A stretch of 64,000 bases of DNA from Paracoccaceae bacterium (GTDB lineage: Bacteria > Pseudomonadota > Alphaproteobacteria > Rhodobacterales > Rhodobacteraceae). Below are positions 32,373 to 42,975 of this stretch, piece by piece (positions within the stretch are counted from its first letter, which is position 1; every line of letters starts with the position of its first letter). The notes under the pieces were generated by a model. It ran no database searches and was not told the origin of the DNA. It saw nothing but the letters and a program-made list of their open reading frames with translations. A program made the translations under genes and the position numbers. The stretch is from contig JAFMKS010000003.1 of NCBI GenBank assembly GCA_017852835.1, positions 9,535 to 73,534 of the forward strand. The letters run 5' to 3'.

Positions 32373-33714
32373 GTGTCATGCCCTCGATCAACAGCGATGG
32401 AACAACACGCGACAAATGCGTCCGTGCATCATTTGCGGGAACAATACGTTTCAACATATCACGCAAATTCCCCGCAACAGTCAGTTCGCTCACGGGATAG
32501 GCGACTTCACCATTTTCAATCCAAAACCCCGATGCGCCGCGCGAATAATCTCCAGTATTCGGGTTGATCGTCGATCCAATCATCGAAGTGATAAATAGGC
32601 CGCGCCCCATATCACGCAAAAGTTCTTCTTTGGTTTTCTGACCTTGGGTCAGCGATACATTCCACGAGGACGGAGAGGGCGCCGAGGATACACCCCGTGT
32701 GGCATTGCCTGTGCTTTGCAGGCCCAATTTGCGCGCGCTTGCCAAATCCAATGTCCAGCCCGTCAAAACGCCATCATCCACGATCATACGTTTTGATGTT
32801 GCCAATCCTTCCCCATCAAAGGCGCGTGATCCGTTAACGCGCGGACGGTGGGGGTCCTCAATCAATGACAAACCGTTGGGCAAAACCTGTTCACCCAATA
32901 AATCCTTGGCCCAACTTGATCCACGCGCAATCATTGCGCCATTGGTTGCGGCCAATAGATGTCCGATTAACGAGGACGAAATGCGTTCATCAAAAATGAT
33001 TGGGTGGCTGCCCGTTTTTGGTTTTTGCGGGTTTAGGCGTTCCACCGCACGCGCACCGGCCTGTGCGCCAATTTCTTCTGGGCTGCGCAGATCGGCCTGA
33101 AAAATGCGGGTATCCGCGTCATAATCCCGCTCCATCCCTGTGCCTTCGCCTGCAATCGCAACCGCAGAGGTGGATCGCCCTGTATAGGCCACACCCCCTG
33201 CAAACCCATTACTGGTCGCCATGAAAACATCCGATGCGGAATATCCCGCGGCAGCGGAATCCATTTGCGTGACGCCTGTAACCGCCATTGCGGCGGCTTC
33301 GGCGCGGCGCGCATCCTCTTCCAATTCGGCCGCTGTGGGTTCTGGAGTGTCATCGGCCATTTCCAAATTCAACTTATCGTGCGCTTGGGATAGCTCTGAT
33401 GCGTCTGCCAACCCTGTATAGGGATCCTCTGGCGCCTCTTTGGCCATGGCAACGGCACGTTCTGCCATGGTTGCGATTGTATCGGGACGCACATCTGATC
33501 CCGAAACAATGGCGCTGCGCTGCCCAATAAAGACACGCAAACCAATATCGACCCCTTCTGAACGTTCGGCGTGTTCTAACGCGCCATTGCGCACATCAAT
33601 TGAAACAGAGGTGCCTTGGGCCGCGACGGCATCCGCCTGATCTGCGCCCGCTGCCTTGGCAGCATCTAGCATATGTTGGGTCAAATCAGATAGGGAATTT
33701 GGGGTTCGGGTCAT
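32359..33714 (-). CDS. pmbA: TldD/PmbA family metallopeptidase component (PmbA-like)
   Basis: DIGLRVFIGQRSAIVSGSD, GEGLATSKRMIVDDGVLTGWTLDLASARKLGLQSTGNATRG. Confidence 0.88.
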   Translation of the reverse strand: MTRTPNSLSDLTQHMLDAAKAAGADQADAVAAQGTSVSIDVRNGALEHAERSEGVDIGLRVFIGQRSAIVSGSDVRPDTIATMAERAVAMAKEAPEDPYTGLADASELSQAHDKLNLEMADDTPEPTAAELEEDARRAEAAAMAVTGVTQMDSAAAGYSASDVFMATSNGFAGGVAYTGRSTSAVAIAGEGTGMERDYDADTRIFQADLRSPEEIGAQAGARAVERLNPQKPKTGSHPIIFDERISSSLIGHLLAATNGAMIARGSSWAKDLLGEQVLPNGLSLIEDPHRPRVNGSRAFDGEGLATSKRMIVDDGVLTGWTLDLASARKLGLQSTGNATRGVSSAPSPSSWNVSLTQGQKTKEELLRDMGRGLFITSMIGSTINPNTGDYSRGASGFWIENGEVAYPVSELTVAGNLRDMLKRIVPANDARTHLSRVVPSLLIEGMTLAGS

Positions 33715-33897
33715 GGCATCCTCATTATCACTGGCCAAGAGGTAATGTTTCACCCCTGCGAAAGCAAGCAGTCGCGCTTGGGTTTTTCGAATGATCAAAA
33801 CCCCGTTGGTGATCATGCGCTAAAAACACCACTCCGTTTTTGTGCTTTTCATTCTGGGAAAATTCGCGAAGTGTTGAGAAAACGCATGAGGACAGAA

Positions 33898-34647
33898 ATG
33901 GAAAAAGTTGCACTTATCACAGGGGCCGCGCGCGGCATCGGCAAAGCAACCGCCGAATTATTTTTGGAAAATGGATATCATGCAATCCTGCTTGATCGGG
34001 ATGAAGAGGCCTTGATGGAAACACATCAGGCGTTGGAAAACACCAGCGCGTATTTGTACGATGTGTCAAACCCACAAGCAGGCGGTGAAATTGCCGCGCG
34101 TATTTTATCCGAACACGGGCGATTGGACGCTTTGGTCAATAATGCAGGGGTCGCGGATTTTGGTCCGATTGAGGAGCATGATCAATCCAAATGGCGCCGC
34201 GTGATGGAAACCAATTTGGACGGTGTCTTTTACATGACACAGGCCCTGACCCCGATGTTAAAAGAAACCCAAGGGGCAATTTTGAACATCGCGTCAATCT
34301 CGGGACTGCGCGCTTCGACCTTGCGAGTGGCCTATGGCACGTCCAAGGCCGCCGTTGCGCATTTGACCAAGCAGCAGGCCTGTGAATTGGGCGAATACGG
34401 AATACGCGTGAACTGTGTCGCGCCGGGTCCCGTGAAAACTAAACTGTCGATTGCCGTTCATACGCCCGAAATCATTCAGGCCTACCACGATGCTGTACCG
34501 CTTAACCGCTATGGCGGCGAACGGGAATTAGCAGAGGTGATTTATTTCCTCTGCTCGCCCAAGGCGTCCTATGTCACAGGACAGGTTGTGGCGGTTGATG
34601 GCGGGTTTGAGGCGACAGGCGTGGGCCTGCCCGCCCTGCGTGATTGA
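33898..34647 (+). CDS. SDR family oxidoreductase
   Basis: ALITGAARGIGKA, NNAGVAD, YGTSKAAVAHLTK, VNCVAPGPV. Confidence 0.9.
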   Translation: MEKVALITGAARGIGKATAELFLENGYHAILLDRDEEALMETHQALENTSAYLYDVSNPQAGGEIAARILSEHGRLDALVNNAGVADFGPIEEHDQSKWRRVMETNLDGVFYMTQALTPMLKETQGAILNIASISGLRASTLRVAYGTSKAAVAHLTKQQACELGEYGIRVNCVAPGPVKTKLSIAVHTPEIIQAYHDAVPLNRYGGERELAEVIYFLCSPKASYVTGQVVAVDGGFEATGVGLPALRD

Positions 34648-34651
34648 CGCC

Positions 34652-36160
34652 TTAGCGCATGCGTTGACCGTTGACGTAAACGCCCCCGTTGGAACGCACT
34701 TCAACTTCAGATGTCAATTCGTCTTCACCCGTGGCAACAAACCCCATGCCCAATCCCATGCGGATCGGCATCAATTGATCAGGTTGTAACAATCCTGCCT
34801 CGATCAATTGATCAAAGACGGAATTCAATCCGCTCACCACAATGCTTGCTTCGCCCTCGGGGCGGGGCATGCCATCAAAGGTTTGCAGATCGTTCATATC
34901 AAAGGTGAAATCACCCGATCCTTTTGCCACAGCACCAAGCGCAGACACCAACAGCTCATTCAAACCAAGGCTTTCGATAGAGCCAAACTGTGTAGGGTCC
35001 TGTTCCATCAATTCTTCGATATTGGGATCGATCAAATCTCGGTCCAAACGGACACCTGCACTTAGATCCACAATCAAATCAATGGGTGCGCGATCCAACT
35101 GACCTGTGGGATCAAACATCGCCCAGATCGTGTCCGAAATCCCCAGACCCAGATATTCCATACCAATATGCACCTGCTGCACCTCTGGTGCGGCGGCAAG
35201 TGGGATATCAATGTCATAGGCAATTTTTTCAATACCGCCCGACAGGGGCAGCGGAATTTCCGCAGGAACAAAAGCGTTAAAGGCAATATCGTTGATGTCG
35301 GCGCTGACGGAGGCATTCCCATTGTCAATGTTCATATTGGACGCGGATTTATCAGCGACAAAGCTGATATCAAACACTTCGCCCTCGGCCTTACCATCCA
35401 TTTTAAATTCCATCCCGTCCAAGGATGATGTGGCACGCAAACCCCCGCCCGCCTTTAACTCGGCCAAAATTTGATCGGGTGTGCCATTGAAATTAACGGT
35501 TTGGAACGCCTCGCTCATCAGGCCCCGCATCCTGGCCGAGGCCGTCAGATCAACATCCTCGGCAGGGGCGACGATTGTCATATCAAAGGCCATTTCCCCC
35601 AAGGATTGAACAGATTGTTGATGCCCATTGCCCATGTACATCATGTTCGATGTGGCGTCATTCATGCTGAGAACAAATTCAACGGTCGCCTCAGCCGGAT
35701 CATAATCAGGCGCGATCAATTCGATCAATTTGACCTCTGCACGTGCGATGTCCCAGGTTTGGATCAATGTATCCTCAACCTCGGAATAAACGCCCATATC
35801 GCCGCGTACCGAATAGCCCAAGCGCGCGGTCACGTCGTCTTGGCCGGCAACTTTCACAACGATTTCTTGGTAATCAGGTTGTTCAACATAAACTTTGCCA
35901 CCCTTTTCCAACAGGGACCAACCCTCCATCGACACGATAACAGTTTCGTCGGTATCAGGAATATCAAACGTAAAACGCACGTTTGAAATGTTCAGGTTGT
36001 CACCATCCCGTGTGGCCAGCGCGGTAATGGAACCTCCTGCCTCTTCGATCATATCAATAGTCTGTACCCACACGCGATCTGCCGTTAAATCGGCAACTGC
36101 GACTGATGCATCAAATAACCCAACCAACAGTGCGGTATATGAAATTGATCGTTGAAACAT
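34652..36160 (-). CDS. DUF2125 domain-containing protein (alphaproteobacterial, secreted)
   Basis: Signal peptide MFQRSISYTALLVGLFDASVAVAD and overall DUF2125-like composition. Confidence 0.7.
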   Translation of the reverse strand: MFQRSISYTALLVGLFDASVAVADLTADRVWVQTIDMIEEAGGSITALATRDGDNLNISNVRFTFDIPDTDETVIVSMEGWSLLEKGGKVYVEQPDYQEIVVKVAGQDDVTARLGYSVRGDMGVYSEVEDTLIQTWDIARAEVKLIELIAPDYDPAEATVEFVLSMNDATSNMMYMGNGHQQSVQSLGEMAFDMTIVAPAEDVDLTASARMRGLMSEAFQTVNFNGTPDQILAELKAGGGLRATSSLDGMEFKMDGKAEGEVFDISFVADKSASNMNIDNGNASVSADINDIAFNAFVPAEIPLPLSGGIEKIAYDIDIPLAAAPEVQQVHIGMEYLGLGISDTIWAMFDPTGQLDRAPIDLIVDLSAGVRLDRDLIDPNIEELMEQDPTQFGSIESLGLNELLVSALGAVAKGSGDFTFDMNDLQTFDGMPRPEGEASIVVSGLNSVFDQLIEAGLLQPDQLMPIRMGLGMGFVATGEDELTSEVEVRSNGGVYVNGQRMR

Positions 36161-36282
36161 AAAACACCCTTCCTTCGTAGTTGAATCAAATTTGTGGCAG
36201 TTCATCGCATTGTTCAAGGGGTTGCATGGTTTTCCCGCCCTGTGCCATGGTCGGCACAGCCATATTGACCAAGGATAGTGCA

Positions 36283-37029
36283 ATGGATTTATCAGGAAAA
36301 ACCGTTTTGATCACAGGCGCCAGTCGTGGGATTGGCGAGGCAAGCGTTGCGGAATTTGCAGCAGCGGGCGCCAAAGTTGTGTTGACCGCTCGGTCAAAGA
36401 CCGAGATTGATCGCATCGCCGCCCTCTATGGCGATCAGGTACTGGCGATTGCGGGGGATATCGCGGACCCTGCATTTGTGACGGCCCTGATTGATCAAAC
36501 CGTTGCGCATTTTGGGGCTATCGATGTTGTCATCAACAATGCCGCGGCCCTACATCCCATTGCGCGGGTCGAGGATGCGGATATCGACGCTTGGTCAAAA
36601 TTGATCGACATTAATGTCAAAGGGGTGTTTTACGCGGCCAAAGCGGCCCTGCCCCATATGATGAAATCGGGCGAGGGTATCATCTTGACCGTTAGTTCGG
36701 GGGCCGCGCATAACCCATTAGAAGGGTGGAGCGCCTATTGCGCATCAAAAGCGGCGGCGGCCATGATGACCCGCAGTTTGCATTTGGAGTATGGCTGGCA
36801 TGGAATTTCATCTATGGGTCTATCGCCTGGAACCGTGGCCACGCAGATGCAGCGTGATATCAAGGCCAGCGGCATGAACCCCGTGAGTGAATTGGACTGG
36901 AGCGATCATGTCCCCCCCTCTTGGCCCGCCAAGGCGATGGTGTATATGTGTGAAAACGCGAAAAAATTTGCGGGACAGGAATTGGCGCTACGCGATCCCG
37001 ACCTGCGCAAAGCAATAGGTGTTGCATGA
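36283..37029 (+). CDS. SDR family oxidoreductase
   Basis: VLITGASRGIGEASV, INNAAAL, YCASKAAAAMMTRS. Confidence 0.9.
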   Translation: MDLSGKTVLITGASRGIGEASVAEFAAAGAKVVLTARSKTEIDRIAALYGDQVLAIAGDIADPAFVTALIDQTVAHFGAIDVVINNAAALHPIARVEDADIDAWSKLIDINVKGVFYAAKAALPHMMKSGEGIILTVSSGAAHNPLEGWSAYCASKAAAAMMTRSLHLEYGWHGISSMGLSPGTVATQMQRDIKASGMNPVSELDWSDHVPPSWPAKAMVYMCENAKKFAGQELALRDPDLRKAIGVA

Positions 37030-37640
37030 TCAATGTCGATAAAACCAATCCTGTCTGGGTTGCAACCCTGGACAGACCGGATAAGGCAAATGCCCTGACC
37101 GAACAAATGTTGATCGATTTGCGCGACACCGCCCGCGATGCGAAAGACGCAAGTGGTTTGATCCTGACGGGCGAAGGTAGGGTTTTTTCCGCAGGGGCCG
37201 ATTTGGATGCGGCGCGCGCCGGCCTCGCCACCTCACCCTTGTGGGAGGAATTGTCAAGTGCCATCGCTGATCTGCCCTGTATGAGTATTGCCGCCCTAAA
37301 CGGCACGCTTGCAGGTGGTGCAATGGGCATGGCACTGGCCTGCGATATGCGGATTGCAGTGGCAAGTGCAAAATTCTTTTACCCCGTGATGAAGCTTGGC
37401 TATCTGCCCCAACCCAGCGACCCGATGCGAATGCGCGCCCTAATCGGTCCTGCACGCACCAAGATGATCCTGATGGGTGGGCAGAAAATTTTTGCGGATG
37501 AGGCGCTGTCCTTTGGCCTGATTGATCGCATCGTTGATCCTGCTGATCTGCTGGATCATGCCCATTCCCTGATGACCGATAGCGCGGCTGCGAACCCAGA
37601 ACATTGTGCCGCGATTAAGGGGATGATTGGGGCGAATTGA
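37026..37640 (+). CDS. Enoyl-CoA hydratase/isomerase family protein
   Basis: LDRPDKANALTEQM, LTGEGRVFSAGADLD, LNGTLAGGAMGMALACDMRIA; overlaps the SDR stop. Confidence 0.88.
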   Translation: MINVDKTNPVWVATLDRPDKANALTEQMLIDLRDTARDAKDASGLILTGEGRVFSAGADLDAARAGLATSPLWEELSSAIADLPCMSIAALNGTLAGGAMGMALACDMRIAVASAKFFYPVMKLGYLPQPSDPMRMRALIGPARTKMILMGGQKIFADEALSFGLIDRIVDPADLLDHAHSLMTDSAAANPEHCAAIKGMIGAN

Positions 37641-37699
37641 TCCCAGTGTTGGATTAGCGTTTCGTTAACTTTTGCACCGACGTCATACAGATTTGGAAT

Positions 37700-37993
37700 T
37701 TATCGCTTTCGACGCCCGCCTGTGGTTTTTGATAAAAACTGCGGCGGGCGTTTTGCCACCCACCTAAAAAACTTGGCTAGGCGTGGATGCCCACGCAATG
37801 CATCCACCGATGCGTAAGATCGGGCAAGCTCTGCCTCACTCAAAGTAGCATGAATTTCTTTGTGACAAATGTGGTGAATTAGGATCGTTGGACCGCCTTT
37901 TCCACCCTTAAGTTTTGGGATCAGATGGTGCAAACTTTGCGGTGCATCTGGTGGAATTGGGCGTTCACATAAGGGACACACCGGATCGCTCAT
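37700..37993 (-). CDS. HNH endonuclease-like small protein
   Basis: CPLCERPIPP...LHHLIPKLKGGKGG...IHHICHKEIHA. Confidence 0.75.
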   Translation of the reverse strand: MSDPVCPLCERPIPPDAPQSLHHLIPKLKGGKGGPTILIHHICHKEIHATLSEAELARSYASVDALRGHPRLAKFFRWVAKRPPQFLSKTTGGRRKR

Positions 37994-38109
37994 CTCAATT
38001 GCCTCATTGTCAAACCCCTCATTTTGCTATCAAAATATGATTTAGGTGCGGAATCAAGGGATGTAAAATACGGAATTCGATCAGATTCCCCCGATCGTTC
38101 AGTGGGCTT

Positions 38110-39217
38110 TTTCATAGGCTGTGCAGGGATGAGATATCGCCTCGGCATGGTTGCTAAGCCCTGCGGCGTGGTCTCAGTTTATCTTATTGGTTCTGGCCTA
38201 TTATGGGACCGTCTTTGCCGCAAAAAAGATGAACCCAATCATCACCCGCATCCTAACACTACAGGACCGTTCAACATCTGTCATTGCGCAAATACGGCTT
38301 TTTATATTGATGTTTTTGGCCCTTTTGATGCCCCTGTTGGCCTATGCCTTCAAAGGCATCGGTGAAACCCTGACCCGTTCGATTTTCGGATCTGGCGCCG
38401 CCATCGCCTTTGGCAAACGGGTATTTTTATTCCTAGCGATCCGCAGTTTTGCACGGGATATGTTGACCGATACTTTATTGCAATTATTGGAAAAATTCGT
38501 GCTGATCCCTGTGGGTGCGCTTTATGCGCTGGGGCTCTTGGACATGGTCGCAGCAAGGCAACCGAGATTGCCATTTTCGGCGCGGCATTTTAATTCTGAT
38601 GAATATCATGGGGATTTCCCTGACCTCGCTCGCCGTACTTGAGGGCGCAGTTGGTGTTGGCCTTAGCTTTGGTTTGCAAAAGATTGCATCAAACTTCATC
38701 TCGGGCGTAATCCTCTTGTTAGAAGGACAAGCAACCGTTGGGGATTATGTCGAACTTGACGGTGGAGAAGCGGGCGCAATCGTGAAAACCACTGCGCGTT
38801 CAATGATCCTTGAAACATATGACGGACGTTGGATCGTCGTTCCCAACGAAGATTTCATCACGACCCGGGTTGTCAATTATTCGGACCAAGGCAGCGCAAA
38901 CCGCTATGAATCCGATTTTTCCGTCAGTTATGACACCGATACAAATTTGGTCCCCGCCCTGGTCGAAGCCGCTGTTTCCAAACACCCAGAGGTCTTTAAC
39001 GATCCATTTCCACCTGATTGCGAACTGCGCGGTTTTGGGGAAAGTGGCATCAACTTTGCCGCCAAATTTTGGGTCAATGGGATTGATGACGGTAAAAACA
39101 AATACACGTCTGATGTTCTTTATCATCTGGAACACGTTGAAAGAAAAAGATATTAAAATCCCATACCCACATCGCGTGGTCGAGTTTAAAAATATGCCGG
39201 ATATACCTGAGGAATGA
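38110..39217 (+). pseudogene. MscS family mechanosensitive channel, disrupted
   Basis: MscS core NIMGISLTSLAVLEGAVGVGLSFGLQKIASNFISGVILLLEGQATVGDYVELDGGEAG spread over three frames; C-terminus WNTLKEKDIKIPYPHRVVEFK in another frame; stops upstream in the first frame. Confidence 0.8.
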
Positions 39218-40386
39218 CAAAAAAAGCATTGGTGATTGGGGGTGGTCCCGCAGGTTTGATGGCTGCTGAGCAGTTGGTCACTGCGGGGCTGTCCGTAACC
39301 ATCGCCGAGGCAAAGCCCACCTTGGGTCGTAAATTTCTGATGGCAGGAAAATCGGGTTTGAACCTAACGATGGACGAAGCAGTTTCTGCGTTTTTGCCCA
39401 ATTATTACGACGCCCGGACGTACCTTGACCCGCTGATTGCATCCTTTGGCCCGCAAGAGGTGAAAGAGTGGACAGCAAAATTGGGTCAACAGATTTTTAT
39501 CGGCACATCAGGACGCGTCTTTCCCAAGGTGATGAAGGCATCCCCCCTATTGCGCGAATGGATTGCGCGGTTGCGGGGTTCAGGTGTTAGCCTGAGGACC
39601 AATTGGAAACTGACAGGCTTCATCGATAATAATGCGCAATTTCAAACACCTGACGGTGCCAAAAACATCATCGCCGATGTTGTAGTATTGGCCATGGGGG
39701 GCGCAAGTTGGGCGCGTTTGGGGTCTGATGGGGCATGGGCGGAACAGTTCGGCCCAATTACCCCGTTCCAACCCGCAAATTGCGCCTTTACGATGGATTG
39801 GACGGATCACATGACCAAATTCTTCGGCACGCCTATTAAGAATATTACTCTTCGCGCTGGCGACATGACATCGCGCGGGGAGATCATTGTGTCACGCAAT
39901 GGCATCGAAGGCGGCGGCATTTATTCCGTCAGCCGCGCACTGCGCACAGGCGTTCCATTAAAGATAGATCTTAAGCCCGATTGGACAGTCGACCGGGTCG
40001 AAAGCGCACTGTCAAAATCCCGCGGCAAGGAAAGTCAGACAAACCATCTGCGTAAAGCCCTAAAACTTGACCCAATAAAGATCGCATTGATGCGCGAGAT
40101 TACACCGCAACTGCCGCAAAATGCCCAAGAACTGGCCAAAATGGTGAAATGCCTGTCCATTACAACCCTTGAACCGCGCCCCATGGATGAGGCGATTTCG
40201 ACAGCGGGTGGAATCCCGTGGAACCGATTGGACGCGGGTCTTATGTTACTGGATCGCCCCGGCATTTTTTGTGCGGGTGAAATGATTGATTGGGAGGCAC
40301 CAACAGGCGGCTATTTGATCACCGCCTGTTTGGCAACGGGCCGATGGGCGGGATTGCACGCCGCGCAATTTTCACAGCATACATAA
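39214..40386 (+). CDS. NAD(P)/FAD-dependent oxidoreductase, TIGR03862-type flavoprotein (BaiN-like)
   Basis: ALVIGGGPAGLMAAEQL, GRKFLMAGKSGLNLT, FCAGEMIDWEAPTGGYLITACLATGRWAG. Confidence 0.85.
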   Translation: MTKKALVIGGGPAGLMAAEQLVTAGLSVTIAEAKPTLGRKFLMAGKSGLNLTMDEAVSAFLPNYYDARTYLDPLIASFGPQEVKEWTAKLGQQIFIGTSGRVFPKVMKASPLLREWIARLRGSGVSLRTNWKLTGFIDNNAQFQTPDGAKNIIADVVVLAMGGASWARLGSDGAWAEQFGPITPFQPANCAFTMDWTDHMTKFFGTPIKNITLRAGDMTSRGEIIVSRNGIEGGGIYSVSRALRTGVPLKIDLKPDWTVDRVESALSKSRGKESQTNHLRKALKLDPIKIALMREITPQLPQNAQELAKMVKCLSITTLEPRPMDEAISTAGGIPWNRLDAGLMLLDRPGIFCAGEMIDWEAPTGGYLITACLATGRWAGLHAAQFSQHT

Positions 40387-40397
40387 TCACATGTGAT

Positions 40398-40985
40398 TTA
40401 AGGCAAGGCCGCGGCACGCTTGAACGCATCGCGTTCGCGCAAGCGTTTTGTATAGGCTTTGAATGTCTCATTCTCTAATGGGAATTTGGCGTTATAGGCC
40501 CAACCGCCACAATGCACCAAAATGATATCGGGAATGGTCATCGTGTCCCCCATCAGATAGGGGCCGTCGATTTGTTCCATCAGGCGATCCAATGACCGCG
40601 CGAATTCCAATTTCAGGCTTTCTTTCACGGCGGGCACCCGTTCTTCCTCTGGCAAGATGAAACTATGACGGGCTGCGGTCCATAAAACTGCATCAATTTC
40701 ATCATTCACACGGTGCAGCAATGCGTCTTGCTTTGCACGTTGTACCGATCCTGCCGGAAAGGTTAATCCTCCATGGCGATCCGCCAAAAAGGTGATGATT
40801 GCCGCGCTGTCGGTGATTACCTCGCCTTCGGCAATCAGGGCAGGTAATTTACCCGTGGGGCTATGTTCCAACGCCTCTGGTGAACGTACGGAATAGGGTT
40901 TGTGATCATATTCAACTCCCAATTCTTCCAACGCCCATAAAACGCGAAATGTGCGGTTTGTGCGTGATCCAACGACTGTATACAT
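40398..40985 (-). CDS. Glutathione S-transferase family protein
   Basis: N-terminal thioredoxin fold MYTVVGSRTNRTFRVLWALEELGVEYD; SPTGKLPALIAEGEVITDSAAI. Confidence 0.87.
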   Translation of the reverse strand: MYTVVGSRTNRTFRVLWALEELGVEYDHKPYSVRSPEALEHSPTGKLPALIAEGEVITDSAAIITFLADRHGGLTFPAGSVQRAKQDALLHRVNDEIDAVLWTAARHSFILPEEERVPAVKESLKLEFARSLDRLMEQIDGPYLMGDTMTIPDIILVHCGGWAYNAKFPLENETFKAYTKRLRERDAFKRAAALP

Positions 40986-41130
40986 GTGGCTCTCCTATTG
41001 TTGTGATCAATAAAGTGGTGCGCTGCAGGTGTGTCCAGTGCAAATGCAGATTTGGAACGCAACGTGACCCTAAAATTCAACACATTTCCACCATGGCAGA
41101 ATCGTCTAAATGCGTGCTAGGGTTTGTGGT

Positions 41131-42975
41131 ATGAATTCACACAACCCCAACATAGGCCACGATCGTCCGGTTATTCGGCAACTGGATGACGCTGCGATTA
41201 ACCGAATTGCCGCTGGTGAAGTGGTGGAACGACCCGCGTCTGCCGTGAAGGAATTGGTTGAAAATGCCATTGATGCAGGGGCGCAGCGCATCACCATTGA
41301 TATCGCGGATGGGGGGAAAACGTTGATCCGTGTGGGGGACGATGGCTGCGGGATGAGTGCGGCGGATCTGCCTCTTGCGTTGTCCCGTCATGCGACGTCA
41401 AAAATTGATGGTTCTGATTTGCTGAACATCCACAGTTTCGGGTTTCGCGGCGAGGCGCTGCCGTCCTTGGGTGCGGTTGGTCGGTTGTCGATTTATTCGC
41501 GCGCTGCGGGTCAGGATGGCGCGGAAATCACTGTCGCGGGGGGTGACATGGGGCCCGTCAAACCCGCAGCGCTGAGCAAAGGAACAGTGATCGAGTTGCG
41601 CGATTTGTTTTACGCAACCCCCGCACGTCTGAAATTCCTGCGCACAGATCGGGCAGAGGCACAGGCGATCACAGATATCATCAAGCGTTTGGCCATGGCA
41701 GAACCCTCAATCGGGTTTCATTTGCGCGATGTGTCAAATGGCGGATCAAGATCCGTGTTCCGCGTCGATCCAGAAACGGGTGATTTGTTTGACGCGCTTC
41801 ACAGACGATTAGCGAAAATTCTGGGGGCTGAATTTGCCGATAACGCCCTAAAGATTGATGCAGAGCGTGACGGGTTTCATCTGTCTGGTTATGCGGCGCT
41901 GCCAACGTTTTCACGCGGGGCTGCGGTGATGCAGTATTTCTTTGTGAACGGGCGCCCTGTGCGCGATAAACTTTTGATCGGGGCACTGCGCGGTGCCTAT
42001 GCGGATTTCCTGTCACGTGATCGACACCCAGCTGTTGCATTGTTTGTGGATTGCGACCCGCACCTTGTTGATGTGAACGTGCATCCCGCCAAATCCGAGG
42101 TGCGCTTTCGCGAACCGGGCTTGGTGCGCGGACTGATTGTATCCGCCCTGCGCCACGCATTGGGCGAGGCGGGACACCGCGCATCGACCACGGTTGCGGG
42201 CGCGACATTGGGTGCAATGCGCCCAGAGACCCCGCATCAGCCGATCTATCAAATGGACCGCCCCAGCGCCGCGGTGCGCAACGTCAGTTATCAGACCCAA
42301 GCGCCCGAAAGCTTTGGTTTTGCAGAGGCCCCCGCGCCATCCGCCCGCATTGATGACCCCGTGATCGAACCCGCCCAAGATCCGCAGCAAACGGACCACC
42401 CGCTGGGGGCGGCGCGTGGGCAGGTTCATGAAAACTATATCATCGCACAAACACAAGACGGCATCGTCATTGTCGACCAACACGCCGCGCATGAACGGCT
42501 GGTATATGAGCATTTGAAAAAGCAAATGGCCGAACGTGGGGTCGCGGCCCAAGCGTTGTTGATCCCCGAAATCATCGAACTTTCCGCTGGGGATTGCACG
42601 ATGTTGTTGGAATTGGCGAATGAATTTAGCCGTTTTGGGCTTGGCATCGAATCCTTTGGAAACGGGGCGATTGCCGTGCGTGAAACCCCTGCGATTTTGG
42701 GCGAAGTCAATGCCAAGGATTTGATATTGGACCTTTTGGACGAAATATCAGACTGGGGCAGCAGCCAATTGATCCAAGAACGGATCGAGGCGATTTTGTC
42801 CCGCATGGCCTGCCATGGGTCAATCCGATCAGGTCGCCGCATGCGCGCCGAAGAAATGAACGCCCTCTTACGCGAGATGGAGGCGACGCCCCATTCAGGT
42901 CAATGCAACCACGGCCGCCCCACTTATGTGGAACTTAAACTGAGCGATATTGAACGCCTATTTGGACGAACTTAA
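41131..42975 (+). CDS. mutL: DNA mismatch repair protein MutL
   Basis: [60 protein letters not shown]. Confidence 0.97.
   Translation: MNSHNPNIGHDRPVIRQLDDAAINRIAAGEVVERPASAVKELVENAIDAGAQRITIDIADGGKTLIRVGDDGCGMSAADLPLALSRHATSKIDGSDLLNIHSFGFRGEALPSLGAVGRLSIYSRAAGQDGAEITVAGGDMGPVKPAALSKGTVIELRDLFYATPARLKFLRTDRAEAQAITDIIKRLAMAEPSIGFHLRDVSNGGSRSVFRVDPETGDLFDALHRRLAKILGAEFADNALKIDAERDGFHLSGYAALPTFSRGAAVMQYFFVNGRPVRDKLLIGALRGAYADFLSRDRHPAVALFVDCDPHLVDVNVHPAKSEVRFREPGLVRGLIVSALRHALGEAGHRASTTVAGATLGAMRPETPHQPIYQMDRPSAAVRNVSYQTQAPESFGFAEAPAPSARIDDPVIEPAQDPQQTDHPLGAARGQVHENYIIAQTQDGIVIVDQHAAHERLVYEHLKKQMAERGVAAQALLIPEIIELSAGDCTMLLELANEFSRFGLGIESFGNGAIAVRETPAILGEVNAKDLILDLLDEISDWGSSQLIQERIEAILSRMACHGSIRSGRRMRAEEMNALLREMEATPHSGQCNHGRPTYVELKLSDIERLFGRT

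Noticed and set aside
35471-35986. 171-aa plus-strand ORF antisense to the DUF2125 gene
   Set aside because: Shadow ORF opposite a coherent secreted protein; no recognisable domain or start context.
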